Assembly (NCBI GenBank): GCA_037355855.1
Contig: CM074764.1
Span: forward strand, 4,030,001 to 4,094,000
Reading direction: 5' to 3'
Source: Pseudo-nitzschia pungens
Lineage: Eukaryota; Bacillariophyta; Bacillariophyceae; Bacillariales; Bacillariaceae
DNA: 64,000 nucleotides
This document shows positions 52,603 through 63,429 of the stretch, in pieces. Below the pieces are notes generated by a model, which did no database searches, was not told the origin of the DNA, and worked only from the letters and a program-made list of their open reading frames with translations. How positions within the stretch are numbered: the stretch's first letter is position 1; the number at the start of each line of letters is the position of its first letter. The position numbers and the translations under genes were made by a program.

Positions 52603-54206
52603 TTAAAGACTTTCCAACGCGTTCTCGTTACTGCCAGTAAAGTCGTCCTCATCTTCATTTACATCTAGCAAAGCTTGTAGCTCCGGACTAACGTATTCAG
52701 TAACTTCTTCCTCCTGCACCCGGTCGTCTTCATCGAACGCACTGTTGTTGTTGTCATTGTTTACATTCTCGCGACGGATCCTCTCTCTCAATCTTTCCTC
52801 ACACTCTCTACCCGTTCTCGGATCGTTCCTCAGCACCACAATCTCCCTGCACAAGTTATTGAACAGTGCTAAACCTTCCTTCGACCATGATTGCTCCTCT
52901 CCACTGTATTGGTCACAAAATTTCTTTTTCTTCCTCCTTCTCACAATCCTGCCACCACCGTTCCTCTTTTGCTCAACATGATTCACCCAAACATCATACT
53001 CATTATGAATCATCATCAATGCAAATGCTTCATCGCTTTCTGTGAATATTTCACTCAGCAAACATGTCGTCTTTTTGCGTTTGTAGCCCCTCTCTAATGG
53101 AGAGATGCTTGATAGAATCCGAGTCACAAAGTAATAAAAATCATCATTTTCACTGTTGTTGTCATACCTTCTGTACTCTGGGTTCAGTCCCAGCTTCTTT
53201 CTACTACTAGTTCCACTACTACTAGTACTCTCCCGCATCACAATCTTCACTTTACCCGGAAAGGAATCTGGCACAATGCCTTCGCGATCGAGTGTGTCCT
53301 CTAGTAGAAGTACACAGCAGTAGAAAGTGTTAGAGTAGCAGTGGATATACCATCAATCTCCACCAAGCAGTAATAGCAACCAATGTATTCACTTAGTAAG
53401 CACGTACCGAGATAGTGTTTTCTACCCAAAGTTTGAGCATTGTGCCGCAGCGTGGAAAGACCCTTGTACACCAACCTTCTGTTAAACCCATAAAAAATTT
53501 GAAATGGAATACCATGGGGTGGAACCACAGCTCGGGACGCAATCGCTTTCTTCAAAATTGATTTCACCTTATTCTCATCCACAATAAACTTCAAGCCACG
53601 AAACCACTTATTTTTTATGTGCCGTGTCAACTGTGCTTCCAAACCCGCGTCTTTTTGATGTTTCTTAAGTTTAACAAAATTCAGCTGTGTTATCTCTAAT
53701 TTTGCTTCACTTACGGTTCGTACCATCTGTGGCTTTGGCTTCTTCCCTGTTTCAGTTGCCTCCAGCGTGTGCTCTTCTTTTTTTGTATCCTCCCGCAGTG
53801 TTGTCATATCCCTCTCTAAAGAAGCTACTTTCTGCTGGCTCTCTTTTAGCTGTTGTAGCAATGCTTCGTATGTGGGTTTTGGTGTTATTTTGGTACCGGT
53901 CGTAATAGTTCTTGGTGTAACAACACCCCGGGTGGCGGGTTTGTTGGTTGGTGGTGTGGTACCAACCAAAACCTCGGTCGGGTTGTTCTTGCTTTTTTTA
54001 TTTCTTCCCCCTCCACCACCTGAGGTGGGTGGTAGTTTTCGACTTGTCTTTGGGTTCGATTTCGCACTGCTAGTACTACTAGTAGTAGTATCAGCACCTG
54101 TATTAGCATTGGATACAATTTTTCCACTTCGATTCTTTCTTGGTGCATTGCAATCGGAGGGTGCTTTCGTTGCTATTTCCTGATACTCTTCATATTCGGT
54201 AGGCAT
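52603..54206 (-). CDS. Two-exon coiled-coil/charged protein of the transposon (copy D)
   Basis: Homologue of 21923-23514. Exon 1 54206-53408, exon 2 53300-52603, with a 107-bp intron using the same donor (GTACGT) and acceptor (CTACTAG); 498 aa in total. Nearly all differences from copy C lie in the Thr/Pro-rich N-terminal third and the acidic end; the middle (WFRGLKFIVDENKVKSILKKA, the EYRRYDNNSENDDFYYFVTRI region) is nearly identical. No stop or frameshift. Function unknown. Confidence 0.7.
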
Positions 54207-54859
54207 TTTTTCGGGCGTCGGAAGTAAAAAAATATGTAAAGCCATAAAATTGTGAACACAGTTTTTTCACTACTAACAAAAAACCTGTTAATCATTTTCC
54301 ACCCACCATCCCCGCAACTTGTAATGTCATACACTTCACTATGGAAATTGTAGGTGACGTGGCCAAATGTTTAAGAGGATTCCCACCCGCGCCATAATTT
54401 TTTTCTATCCACCTGTGCACATCTCTGTTCATTCTCTACTGTACCCATATTCACTATTGATTGTATTTTTGGCTCTACTATTCCCTGCTGTACAGTAGGC
54501 AAAAATTACTAGTAGTAGTACTACTACATAAGTATACCAGCAGTAGCAGAAGTTCAACTACTACGCGTACGTACAGTAGTACCGGCAGTGATAGATTCAA
54601 ATATATAATGACAATATCCACGGCTGGAACAAAATGATCGTACCGTCTCTGTGGTAGCATTGTGGTCATAAGGGTCAGATGTGGCAGGATGGAATCCTTC
54701 ACAAGAATTATATTTTTCTTTGCCAATGGGCTGGACTACTACTTTTTTTGTCAAAAATTTTTCATCCTGCTTTATTCTATTTTATATTCTTGGACATACT
54801 AGTAACCAAACAATCACCATTATCTTACATAGCCACTTGTGTATCCGTGCATTTTTAAC
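54207..54859. other. Upstream of the copy D two-exon gene
   Basis: Closely matches 23515-24159. No gene seen. Confidence 0.5.
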
Positions 54860-55765
54860 ACTGTAAGACAAGAAAATATTGGACAGTATGATCCCCGTTC
54901 TGGAAAAAAGCATATTTTGGGGCGGATTTTGGTCAACTGAGGATTTTTTTTACAAAGCAAGTGTCACATCCAAAATATAAGTGGCACCCAGTTTATTCCT
55001 TTTTTAGTATTCTAATAGATGGATATACTAACCATTATTCAGTGTGGAATACAAAAAATCTAGTACAATCTGACCCATCCACAGGAAATATGTACATTCT
55101 GTGGTGTAAATTCGGGTACACAGAATTTTTCTGAGACATCAGAACTTACATCCAAAATATACTAACCTAGTTCATTCCCTTATTTGTATTCTAATAGATG
55201 CATATACTGACCATTATTCAGTGCGGAACACAAATAATCTAGGACAATTTCACCCATGCACAGGAAATATGCACATTCTATGCTGTAATTTTGTGTACCC
55301 AGATTTTCTCTCAGAAATCAGAACTTACATCCGAAATATAATTGGTAGCAACTTTATACCCTTTTAGTATTCTAATAGATGCATATACTGACCATTATTC
55401 AGTGCGGAACACAAATAATCTAGGACAATTTCACCCATGCACAGGAAATATGCACATTCTGTGCTGTAATTTTGTGTACCCAGAATTTTTCTGAGACATC
55501 AGAACTTACATCCGAAATATAATTGGTAGCAACTTTATACCCTTTTAGTATTCTAATAGATGCATATACTGACCATTATTCAGTGCGGAACACAAATAAT
55601 CTAGGACAATTTCACCCATCCACAGGAAATTTGCACATTCTGTGCTGTAATTTTGTGTACCCAGATTTTCTCTCAGAAATCAGAACTTACATCCGAAATA
55701 TAATTGGTAGCAACTTTATACCCTTTTAGTATTCTAATAGATGCATATACTCACCATTATTTAAA
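54860..55765. repeat. Tandem array, ~182-bp units, copy D
   Basis: About five units; TTCTAATAGATGCATATACT recurs near 55190, 55371, 55553 and 55734. The unit sequence is homologous to copy C, but the last units of D are much more alike each other, consistent with local amplification. It ends in a fragment (AAGTATTCAAAAAGAAGTAT) of the copy A array unit. Confidence 0.85.
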
Positions 55766-55913
55766 GTATTCAAAAAGAAGTATTCAAAAATCACCAATTA
55801 TTCACAATTTATTAGATAAAATTACCAAATCACATTATACTATGTTTTATAACATTCCATTACACGCCCGTTGTCTTCCTTTTCTTGTTGGGTGTACCAA
55901 ATTTTGCAGACTC

Positions 55914-58299
55914 CTACTTCTGTTGTGCCCCTGCTGGAGGCTTTTTCTCTGGCTTCGGTGGACCTGGTGGAGGATGCTTCTTCATATGAGGTGGAAGGTT
56001 GGATGTTGAGTTCTGTATCCTCTTCCCCTTTTTTTTCCTTTTCTTCTTTTTCACTCTGTCTTGTTCAGTCTCCTGTTCCTTGTTTTGAACACTATTACTG
56101 AGGCTTGCTAATTTCTTCTTCTCGTCCCCCCTTCTTTTATGGGTGACGTTCTCGTGGGCGACTACGAAACAATTTTTCTTTCCTTCACGGACCGCACCAT
56201 TCCCTTTCTTCTTGTAGCGTTGCTGCTCGCCCATCACAGCATTCACCGAGCGTCGGAACAACCCTTTTTCTTCTGTTGTCATAGCCTTAGTCTCCTCCTG
56301 AACGATATCTTCCATCTGTTTCTCCGTCCACTTTTCTATTTCAGAGGGGGACACACTCTTGATGTCATCACATTTGAAATTCCCATTTGTTGCCGGCGCA
56401 GCATCACCAAAGTTCCTATCGAAATAATCTTCCACAGTTTGTGTGTGATATGGTCCGGTCTTTTTACATTCATTCTCCTTAAACCAATTGCCAGCACTGA
56501 TTAATTGATCACCAATTTTTTCTCTATATAGGTCAAACGTGGGATCAACAAGAAATGTGAGTTTTGGTCCTTTCTTTCTCTGATAGTCCCAATCGGACTC
56601 AAAATTTGATTTAGCACTTGTTCTTGGAATGATGTCGTCGTAGGAACCCAAAAAGTTAATAAAGCCGGGACTTTCTTTTTGCTTTTTCATATCTCCATAG
56701 GTGCTGCAAAACTGAAGGATTTTTACGTTTTTTGCAACCGTTTTTAGTTTTCCTCTAACGCCTTTGTCTTTCATGTTCTTGGAATTTTCTGGCTGTGTAG
56801 TTTGTTTGCGGCCGAGCCTGCGTTCAATCCGTACCCGTTTATTGTCATAGTCGATTTTTTTTTTTTTTTGGGTTTGTGGCTTCGTTCGCTTTAGGAACGT
56901 CGTCCTCCACAGCCCCGATGGCTTTGTTTCGGTTTGTGGCTTCGTTCGCTTTAGGTTCGTCGTCTTCCCCACCCCTGTTTTTGGCTTTGGCATCGTTGTC
57001 CTCGCTCGAATCATCGTCCTCGCTCGAATCGTTGGCACCACGAGCCTCGAAAGAATTGTTGGTTTTTCGGTCGTCGTTGCCCTTGGCCCCGACGGGATCA
57101 TTATCTTTCTTTTCGTTTCGGTCCTTGTCTTCGTCCTCGCTCGAAGCGTCGTCATTATCTTTCTTTTCGTTTCGGTCCTTGTCTTCGTCCTGGCTCGAGT
57201 CTTCGTCATCGCTCGAATCGTCGTCGTTATCTTTCTTTTCGTTTCGGTCCTTGTCCTCGTCGTGGCTCGAATCGTCGGCACCACTAGGACCGTCGTCTTT
57301 CCCACCCCCGATGTCTTTGTTTCGGTTTGTGGCTTCGTTTGCTTTAGGACCGTCGACTTCCCCAAAACCATCGACTTCTTCGGCATCGTTTGTCGAATTA
57401 TTTCGGTTGACGGAATTATTTTGGTTTTCGTCTTTCTTTTCGTTTCGGTCCTTGTCTTCGTCCTCGCTCGAATCGTCGGCACCGGGAGCGTCGAAAGAAT
57501 TGTTGGTCTTTCGGTCGTCGTTGCCCTTGGCCCCGACGGGTGGATGGTCATTATCTTTCTTTTTGTTTCTGTCCTTGTCTTCGTCCTCGCTCGAATCGTC
57601 GGCACCGGGAGCCCCGAACCAATTGTTGGTCTTTCGGTCATCGTTGCCCTTGGCCCCGACGGGAGGATCGTCATTATCTTTCGTTTTGTTTCGGTCATCT
57701 TCTTCGTTTTCCTTCAAATCCGGAGAAGAATTAGTAGTTTGGTGAAGAACATCCTGCAAAGTGATATAGTCTTGGTCATTGTCAGGATCGTCAGTTCCCT
57801 TAGCCCCGACGGAAGGATTAGTTTTATTTTGTTCATCGTCCTCGCCTTCGTTATCCCAATTTTCCCATGGGAAGTCAGGCATTCGCGGATGGGTGTCACG
57901 CTTCGATTCCCGGTTGTTGTCTTCATCCTCACTGTCTTCATTCTCACTTTCCGATTCACTGTCTTCATTCTCACTTTCCGATTGTCTATCAGAAGATACT
58001 TCAGGGTCGGTGGAATCTTGCTCAAGTTCCTCCTCATTCTCTTGTTGGGGTTGTTCAGTGTTGGTCGAATCTTGCTCAAGTTCCTCCTCATTCTCCAATG
58101 CTGAGGGAGGTACATATTGGTCACGAGCAGGTACTGCTTCAGCACCATCATCACTGCTAGATGTATCCTCCCGATAGTTTCGTTCGGGGGGTGAACGGGG
58201 TGATCTTCTCGGAGCATTTGTTGTTCGTTGCCGTATGGACCGAGATGGATTTCCAGACCGACGGGATGGTGAATCTCTATTCCTCTTGTTCCTTGCCAT
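55914..58299 (-). CDS. Basic-tail protein with expanded acidic repeats, frameshifted (copy D)
   Basis: Homologue of 25185-26501. N-terminal frame from ATG at 58299 (MARNKRNR) runs to 56845; the conserved domain and tail are in a neighbouring frame ending at 55914. The frames meet at a run of 15 T (A on the gene strand) at 56854-56868; one base fewer there would make a single frame. The N-terminal part contains about ten diverged repeats of DRNEKKDND / GAKGNDDRKTNNS / GADDSSEDEDK text absent from copy C. The conserved domain matches copy C (KLTFLVDPTFDLYR, AGNWFKEN, GPYHTQTVEDYF), and the tail is Lys/Pro-rich (KKKKRKKKGK, PPPGPPKP). Either a pseudogene, a sequencing error, or slippage at the run. 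Confidence 0.65.
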
Positions 58300-59529
58300 G
58301 ATGTTTCACAGTGAACCGATGCTCCTGTATGAAAATGGAAATTATGTTTGCTCATCTTAAAGGCTCCGAACCATGAATTCATTAGGCAATTGCTTGATCG
58401 TAACAATTGATCTCAAAAGGTTTAAAATGTAAACACGATGTGATCCTTTTTTTCACCGTGGAACAAAACAAGTTTGAACTGAATGTTTTGGAAACTGAAA
58501 AAAAACCGTTGTCCATAGGCACTACTAACAGTCAAGGGTCGGTCATGCGTCATGGGCAAGGTTTTGTTTAGGGAGTAATAATAATAATAGGAGTAACGTA
58601 TTGGTTTGCAAAGAAATCAATGTTACTCCCACCACTTTCTGTTGGCATCGTGTTAAAATGTACCGTAGTAGCACTATCCAATAATGGGAATGGGCACTGG
58701 TAGTATACAGGCTTTGCATACAGGCTTATTATATGTTATAGGGGGTGCTAATCCCCATACAGGCTTAGCATACAGGCTTATAGGCTTAGCATACAGGCTT
58801 GGCATACACTCATGGGCACTAGTAGAATACACGCTTAACACACTATTAATTAGCTTCTACTAACATCAAAGAGGCTTGTAGCACCGGGGCTATTATTTTG
58901 CTACTAGTAGTAATATCAGGCAATATTATTTTGCTACTAATAATAATATCAGGCACTGGTTGGTGCTACCCACAGCACTACTAGTATGTACACGTAGCAC
59001 AAGGTGATATGTACGGTACATACTAGCAACATCATACAGACCAGGCCAAGAACCAAGAACCACCACTTCGCGCACTATTATGATGCTAGCAAATAATATT
59101 ACAGCCTAGTGCTAGCAACATACAGTGGGCAGTATTATGATGCTAGCAAATAATGTTACAGCCTACTCCTAGCAACATACAGTGGGCACCAATATGTTGC
59201 TAGCAAATAATATTACAGCCTACTTCTAGCAACATACAGTGGGCACTATTACGATGCTACTAGCAAATAATATTACAGCCTACTTCTAGCAACATACAGT
59301 GGGCACTATTACGATGCTACTAGCAAATAATATTACAGCCTGATGCTAGTAAATAATGTTACAGCCTAGTGCTAGCAACATTAGTGCCTACTGTATGGCT
59401 GTAATATTATTCGGTACCATCATAATAGTGTGCGATTACACACGACGGATGATAGTAGCAACATACAGCAGTGGGCAATATTATGATGCTAAGGTTAATA
59501 CCATACATACCAACCCTGGACAACCAACC
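58300..59529. other. Intergenic region of copy D with short repeats
   Basis: Unassigned up to 58680; then CATACAGGCTTA-type tandem text (58705-58800) and, at about 59075-59380, five ~60-70-bp units of TAGCAACATACAGTGGGCA with GCTAGCAAATAATATTACAG. No gene seen. Confidence 0.65.
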
Positions 59530-60080
59530 ACCACTTCGCGCCAAAAGATTTGTACCAGTACCGTACGTACAGTGTACACAGTACTGGAAACCTACACATC
59601 CCCGGCGTACAAGCTCTACACACCAGTCATTTTTTGCACGTCATTTTTTCTTTCACTCAGCCTGTAGACTTAGTACCATAATCTAGGTACGTGGATGTTT
59701 TATTTTTCCTTGCCTGTAAAAACAGTACTGTCATGTACAGTATATTAAGTCATTTTTTCTTGGCCTGTACAAACAGTACTGGCACGTACATACTTTATGT
59801 GCATTATTGCGGTGACTTTTGATGATCATCACAAAATCGATTTTCCGCCCCACATCTCCCTCGTCAAAATTTTCATAATTTTCATTTTTGTTTCGGTGTT
59901 GGAATTTTCTGGCCGGTCCAGTTGAAAGTGAACCACGAGGCGCCTGGTACCATCTTGGAGAGACAAACAGCAAAGAGAGTACGGAACAGGCCATTCTTGA
60001 AATCCTTGCTGTTTTCTTTTGTTATCAAGGTAGGGTGGGCTGCAGTCCTCGAATCACCTGGCTTACCCAGATATCTACGA
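59530..60080 (+). promoter_or_regulatory. Conserved non-coding block upstream of the Cys-cluster gene (copy D)
   Basis: Same landmarks as in A and C: CGCGCCAAAAGATTTGTACC, GTACAGTGTACA, CCGCCCCACATCTCCCTC, TTTCATTTTTGTTTCGGTG, TTCTGGCCGGTCCAGTT, GTAGGGTGGGCTGCAG, CTGGCTTACCCAGATATC. Closest to copy A. Confidence 0.5.
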
Positions 60081-60099
60081 GTACGACGCTAGGGTCAAC

Positions 60100-61316
60100 A
60101 AATATCGATCGTAGGCGGGACGACGACAATAGGCCGGACGACGACAACAGGAGGTACGATGAGAAAAGGAGGTACGTGCATCGGAACAAAGACGAACGAT
60201 GATACGATCGAAATGAGGAGGGACGACGATCGTAACTAACAGTCTGTTGTTGATTTTCTTGTACATTCGGAACAGTTAGGGACGACGACGACGATCGGAA
60301 GCAAGAGGGACGACGACGAAGATCGGAAGCAAGAGGGACGACAACGAAGATCGGAATGAGGAGGGACGACGACGACGATCGGAATGAGGAGGGACGACAA
60401 ACAAAGGTACTTCAGTTGAACCGATCGGGACGAAGCGGGACGACGCAGAAAATCGATGATACGATCGGAACGAGGAGTGACGACAATTGTAACTAACAGT
60501 CTGTTGTTGATTTTGTACATTAGGAACAGTTAGGGACAACGACGACGATCGGAAGCAAGAGTGACGACGACGAAGATCGGAACGAGGAGGGACGACAAAC
60601 AAAGGTACTTCAGTTGAACCGATCGGGACGAAGAATGACGACGCAGAAAATCGTAACTAACAGTCTGTCGTTGATTTTGTACATTCGGAACGGTTAGGGA
60701 CGATGACGATTGGAACGAGGAGGGACGACGACAACGATCGGAACGATCGGAAAAGGTATGCATAGTTACCTAAAAATATTTTCGTATTTTCTGCCTTTAA
60801 GATGTAGGTGAATCATGTATTTTTGATTTAGACTCATTACTAGTACTAACATTTTTCACATCTAACCACCGCTTGACGCCTAACACAATCGAAACGGAGA
60901 GCGACGACGATTTCAACGAAGACGATCGAAGCGAAGACCGACGACGATTTCAGGGATGACGACAAAGACGATCGAAACGAAGAGCGACGACGATTTCAGT
61001 GACGACGACAACGACGATCAAAGCGAAGACCGACGACGATTTCAGGGATGACGACAACGACGATCGAAACGTAGCACGACGACGATTTCAGGGACGACGA
61101 AGACGATCGAAGCGAAGAGGGAAGCGAAGGGCGACGACGATTTCAGGGACCACGCCTAACACAATCGAAACAAAGAGCGATGACAATTTCGACGAAGACG
61201 ATCGAAGCAAAGAGCGACGACGATTTCAGGGACGACGACAAACACGATCGAAACGAAGAGCAACGTCGATTTCAGGGACGACGACGATCGAAGTGAAGAG
61301 CAACGACCCTGACATA
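60100..61316 (+). repeat. GACGACGA minisatellites upstream of the copy D Cys-cluster gene
   Basis: 60100-60760: GGGACGACGACGAAGATCGG units with three copies of a longer TAACTAACAGTCTGTTGTTG / TTTTGTACATTCGGAACAG phrase (about 60232, 60494, 60655). 60760-60890: unassigned AT-rich bridge. 60895-61310: units of GACGACGATTTCAGGGACGA with GATCGAAACGAAGAGC, which is the reverse complement of the GTCGTCGTTGCTCTTCGCT repeat at the element's left side. Copy C has an unrelated-looking longer minisatellite at this position. Confidence 0.85.
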
Positions 61317-63425
61317 ATGACACGATCCACATCTTCCAAGAGGAACAAAAAAATTGGGACCGACCTTGTTGAAAACAAGGAGATAAGGCAGGAGAGGTTG
61401 AGGAGAAAGGACGAGCAGAAAAGTAAGGACAATTCGTGCCGGTGCAATTTGGGTCGCATAGCGACGTTGACGCAGGCAAGTACAAGGGGGAAGAAGGGCA
61501 CTAAGAACTGTCAATGCACCTCTGATGGAATTGTTTGCACAAGGTGTAACACATTTTCTTGCAGAAAATGCTTGCAGTCTATTTTTAGACTCATTGAAAA
61601 AAGGACAGGCGGTAGCAGCGTCGATCTGCCTGATGGGATCAAACAATTGAAAAATGCTTTGATTGATAACCGGAGAGAGGTATCAGTTTGTCACGGCTGT
61701 ATTTTTGTTGATCAAAGAGAGGAGGTACTGAGGTCCCATCGTCATTTCATTCATGTGGAATGCAGACAAGTGCAACTTAGGTTTGATGGTTACATCGTGT
61801 TACCAGAGTACAATGTGATAATCGACACCCCTCTTATATCGGAGAATGTCGTTGATTGCCATGGATTCGGGAAGGAGCCAAACCTTGCTGGAGTGAAACA
61901 TTTTGTCGTGGGGTACAACCTCGCCAGAGAAGCTGCAGCAACTGATGCAACGCCAAGCAAACTTACCAACAATTCCGACACGGTGAAAACAAGTGTGGTG
62001 AATGTCATGTGTCCCGGGATTGCCAATCCAAATAAAAAAAGAATGTACAGGGTGCAACTCATTTTAGCGCATGGTTCCCAGTGTACCAAAGGCATCAATG
62101 AAGTTCCGGAATATACAGCGGCATCACTCAGCAACTCCAGGGTGTTCTCAGTTCAGGATCGTGGGGAAGAATGTGACGTTACCATCATTGTTGGAAGTTT
62201 TTCTGAATCACCTAAATTGGGACAGAAACAGAACCTGCTTCTGGCTCGGTTCTATCATGGAAGTGATGCTCTTCAAATGAAACAGAAGGAGGTTCGATCG
62301 TTGTTTCTGGAAGTTCAGAAAATGACGAGAACTAACCACATAGAAAGGAGTCGTTCTGGGGGCAGCAGTGGAGTATACAGTGGACCAACTCGAGCCCTCT
62401 TCCAGATGCTTGAAAACCCGAGTGTTACACCTAGGAAGGGAAATGCAACCTTCGTTGTTCCAGACGGGCACAAAATACGTGTGTTTTACATCATCAGAAG
62501 AGGACGTCCAATTCATTGGGCATATTCCAACCCTCAGTATGGAGGACAGATCGGGCCGATCTCCAAGGATTTGTTTTCGCGATACAAATTCTTTCAGCCA
62601 TTCACAGCGTCGAAGATAGTCAGTGCATTACTTCTGAGAGAGCTGAGCAACATTGTTGTTCAAGGAGTGGAAGGGGTGCTGAATGTGGTACCTCTTGCTG
62701 TTGCGCGAGAGTTGAGAAACCACAAGAAAGCCATGACCCGTGCCAGTTCGAATGACATTGGTGAAATTTTGTATCAGTTTTGTTCCCTTAATTCCACAAC
62801 ACTTGTGCAACACCCGGTCGGTCTTCACTATGACAAATTTGGTACAGACGAAGAAGGTACTGTTTTCAGTCTGGAGAACAAGATTGGTTTTGCCACCAAA
62901 AACCCTGAATTTCACAGAAAGTACGGAATGGGAAGGGGAGGTCGTGGTCCAGAAACATTTGTGTTCTGTTTGCTTGATTGGGGCAAACACAGAAGAGCAA
63001 GATGTGTGGCCGAAGTTAATTTGCAGGCAGCGCAAGTAGAGCTAACACAAAGACAGGCTGAGTGGCAAGCAGCGTTTGACCGTTGGATAGAAATCGATGA
63101 GAATCAAAATGCCACTCAGGATGAAAGGCATGAGGCAGAGGCGGAAGAAATGGCAACCCAAGCAGCTCGTGATGAAGCCGTGGCAGCCAGAGACGCTGCC
63201 CAAGTTGCCTTTGATCAAGCAGATGCGGCCGTTGCTGAGGCTGATGCTGCAGCCAATAATCCCCCTGGGAATGACGATGAGGATGCTGGTGATGCTGGTT
63301 CTGATTCAGATTCAGATTCAGATTCAGATTCAGATTCGGATGCGGAATTCTACGACTCCGATTTGGAACATTCGGAATCAGACACGGAGGCAGAGGACGT
63401 TTCAGAGTTTTGGCGGAACGACTGA
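61317..63425 (+). CDS. Cys-cluster protein with acidic tail (copy D)
   Basis: 702 aa from ATG at 61317 (MTRST, matching copy C). Same CX2CX4CX2C cluster (CTRCNTFSCRKC) and CHGC, same conserved middle (FDGYIVLPEYN, VVDCHG, GVKHFVVGY, GGSSGVY, GPTRALFQML, HPVGLHYD), coiled coil, and acidic tail with an SD repeat ending VSEFWRND. Differences are spread over the protein (the two copies are clearly diverged), but there is no stop and no net frameshift. After GRGGRG it carries about 16 extra residues (PETFVFCLLDWGK...) not in copy C. Function unknown. Confidence 0.75.
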   Translation: MTRSTSSKRNKKIGTDLVENKEIRQERLRRKDEQKSKDNSCRCNLGRIATLTQASTRGKKGTKNCQCTSDGIVCTRCNTFSCRKCLQSIFRLIEKRTGGSSVDLPDGIKQLKNALIDNRREVSVCHGCIFVDQREEVLRSHRHFIHVECRQVQLRFDGYIVLPEYNVIIDTPLISENVVDCHGFGKEPNLAGVKHFVVGYNLAREAAATDATPSKLTNNSDTVKTSVVNVMCPGIANPNKKRMYRVQLILAHGSQCTKGINEVPEYTAASLSNSRVFSVQDRGEECDVTIIVGSFSESPKLGQKQNLLLARFYHGSDALQMKQKEVRSLFLEVQKMTRTNHIERSRSGGSSGVYSGPTRALFQMLENPSVTPRKGNATFVVPDGHKIRVFYIIRRGRPIHWAYSNPQYGGQIGPISKDLFSRYKFFQPFTASKIVSALLLRELSNIVVQGVEGVLNVVPLAVARELRNHKKAMTRASSNDIGEILYQFCSLNSTTLVQHPVGLHYDKFGTDEEGTVFSLENKIGFATKNPEFHRKYGMGRGGRGPETFVFCLLDWGKHRRARCVAEVNLQAAQVELTQRQAEWQAAFDRWIEIDENQNATQDERHEAEAEEMATQAARDEAVAARDAAQVAFDQADAAVAEADAAANNPPGNDDEDAGDAGSDSDSDSDSDSDSDAEFYDSDLEHSESDTEAEDVSEFWRND

Positions 63426-63429
63426 TTCA

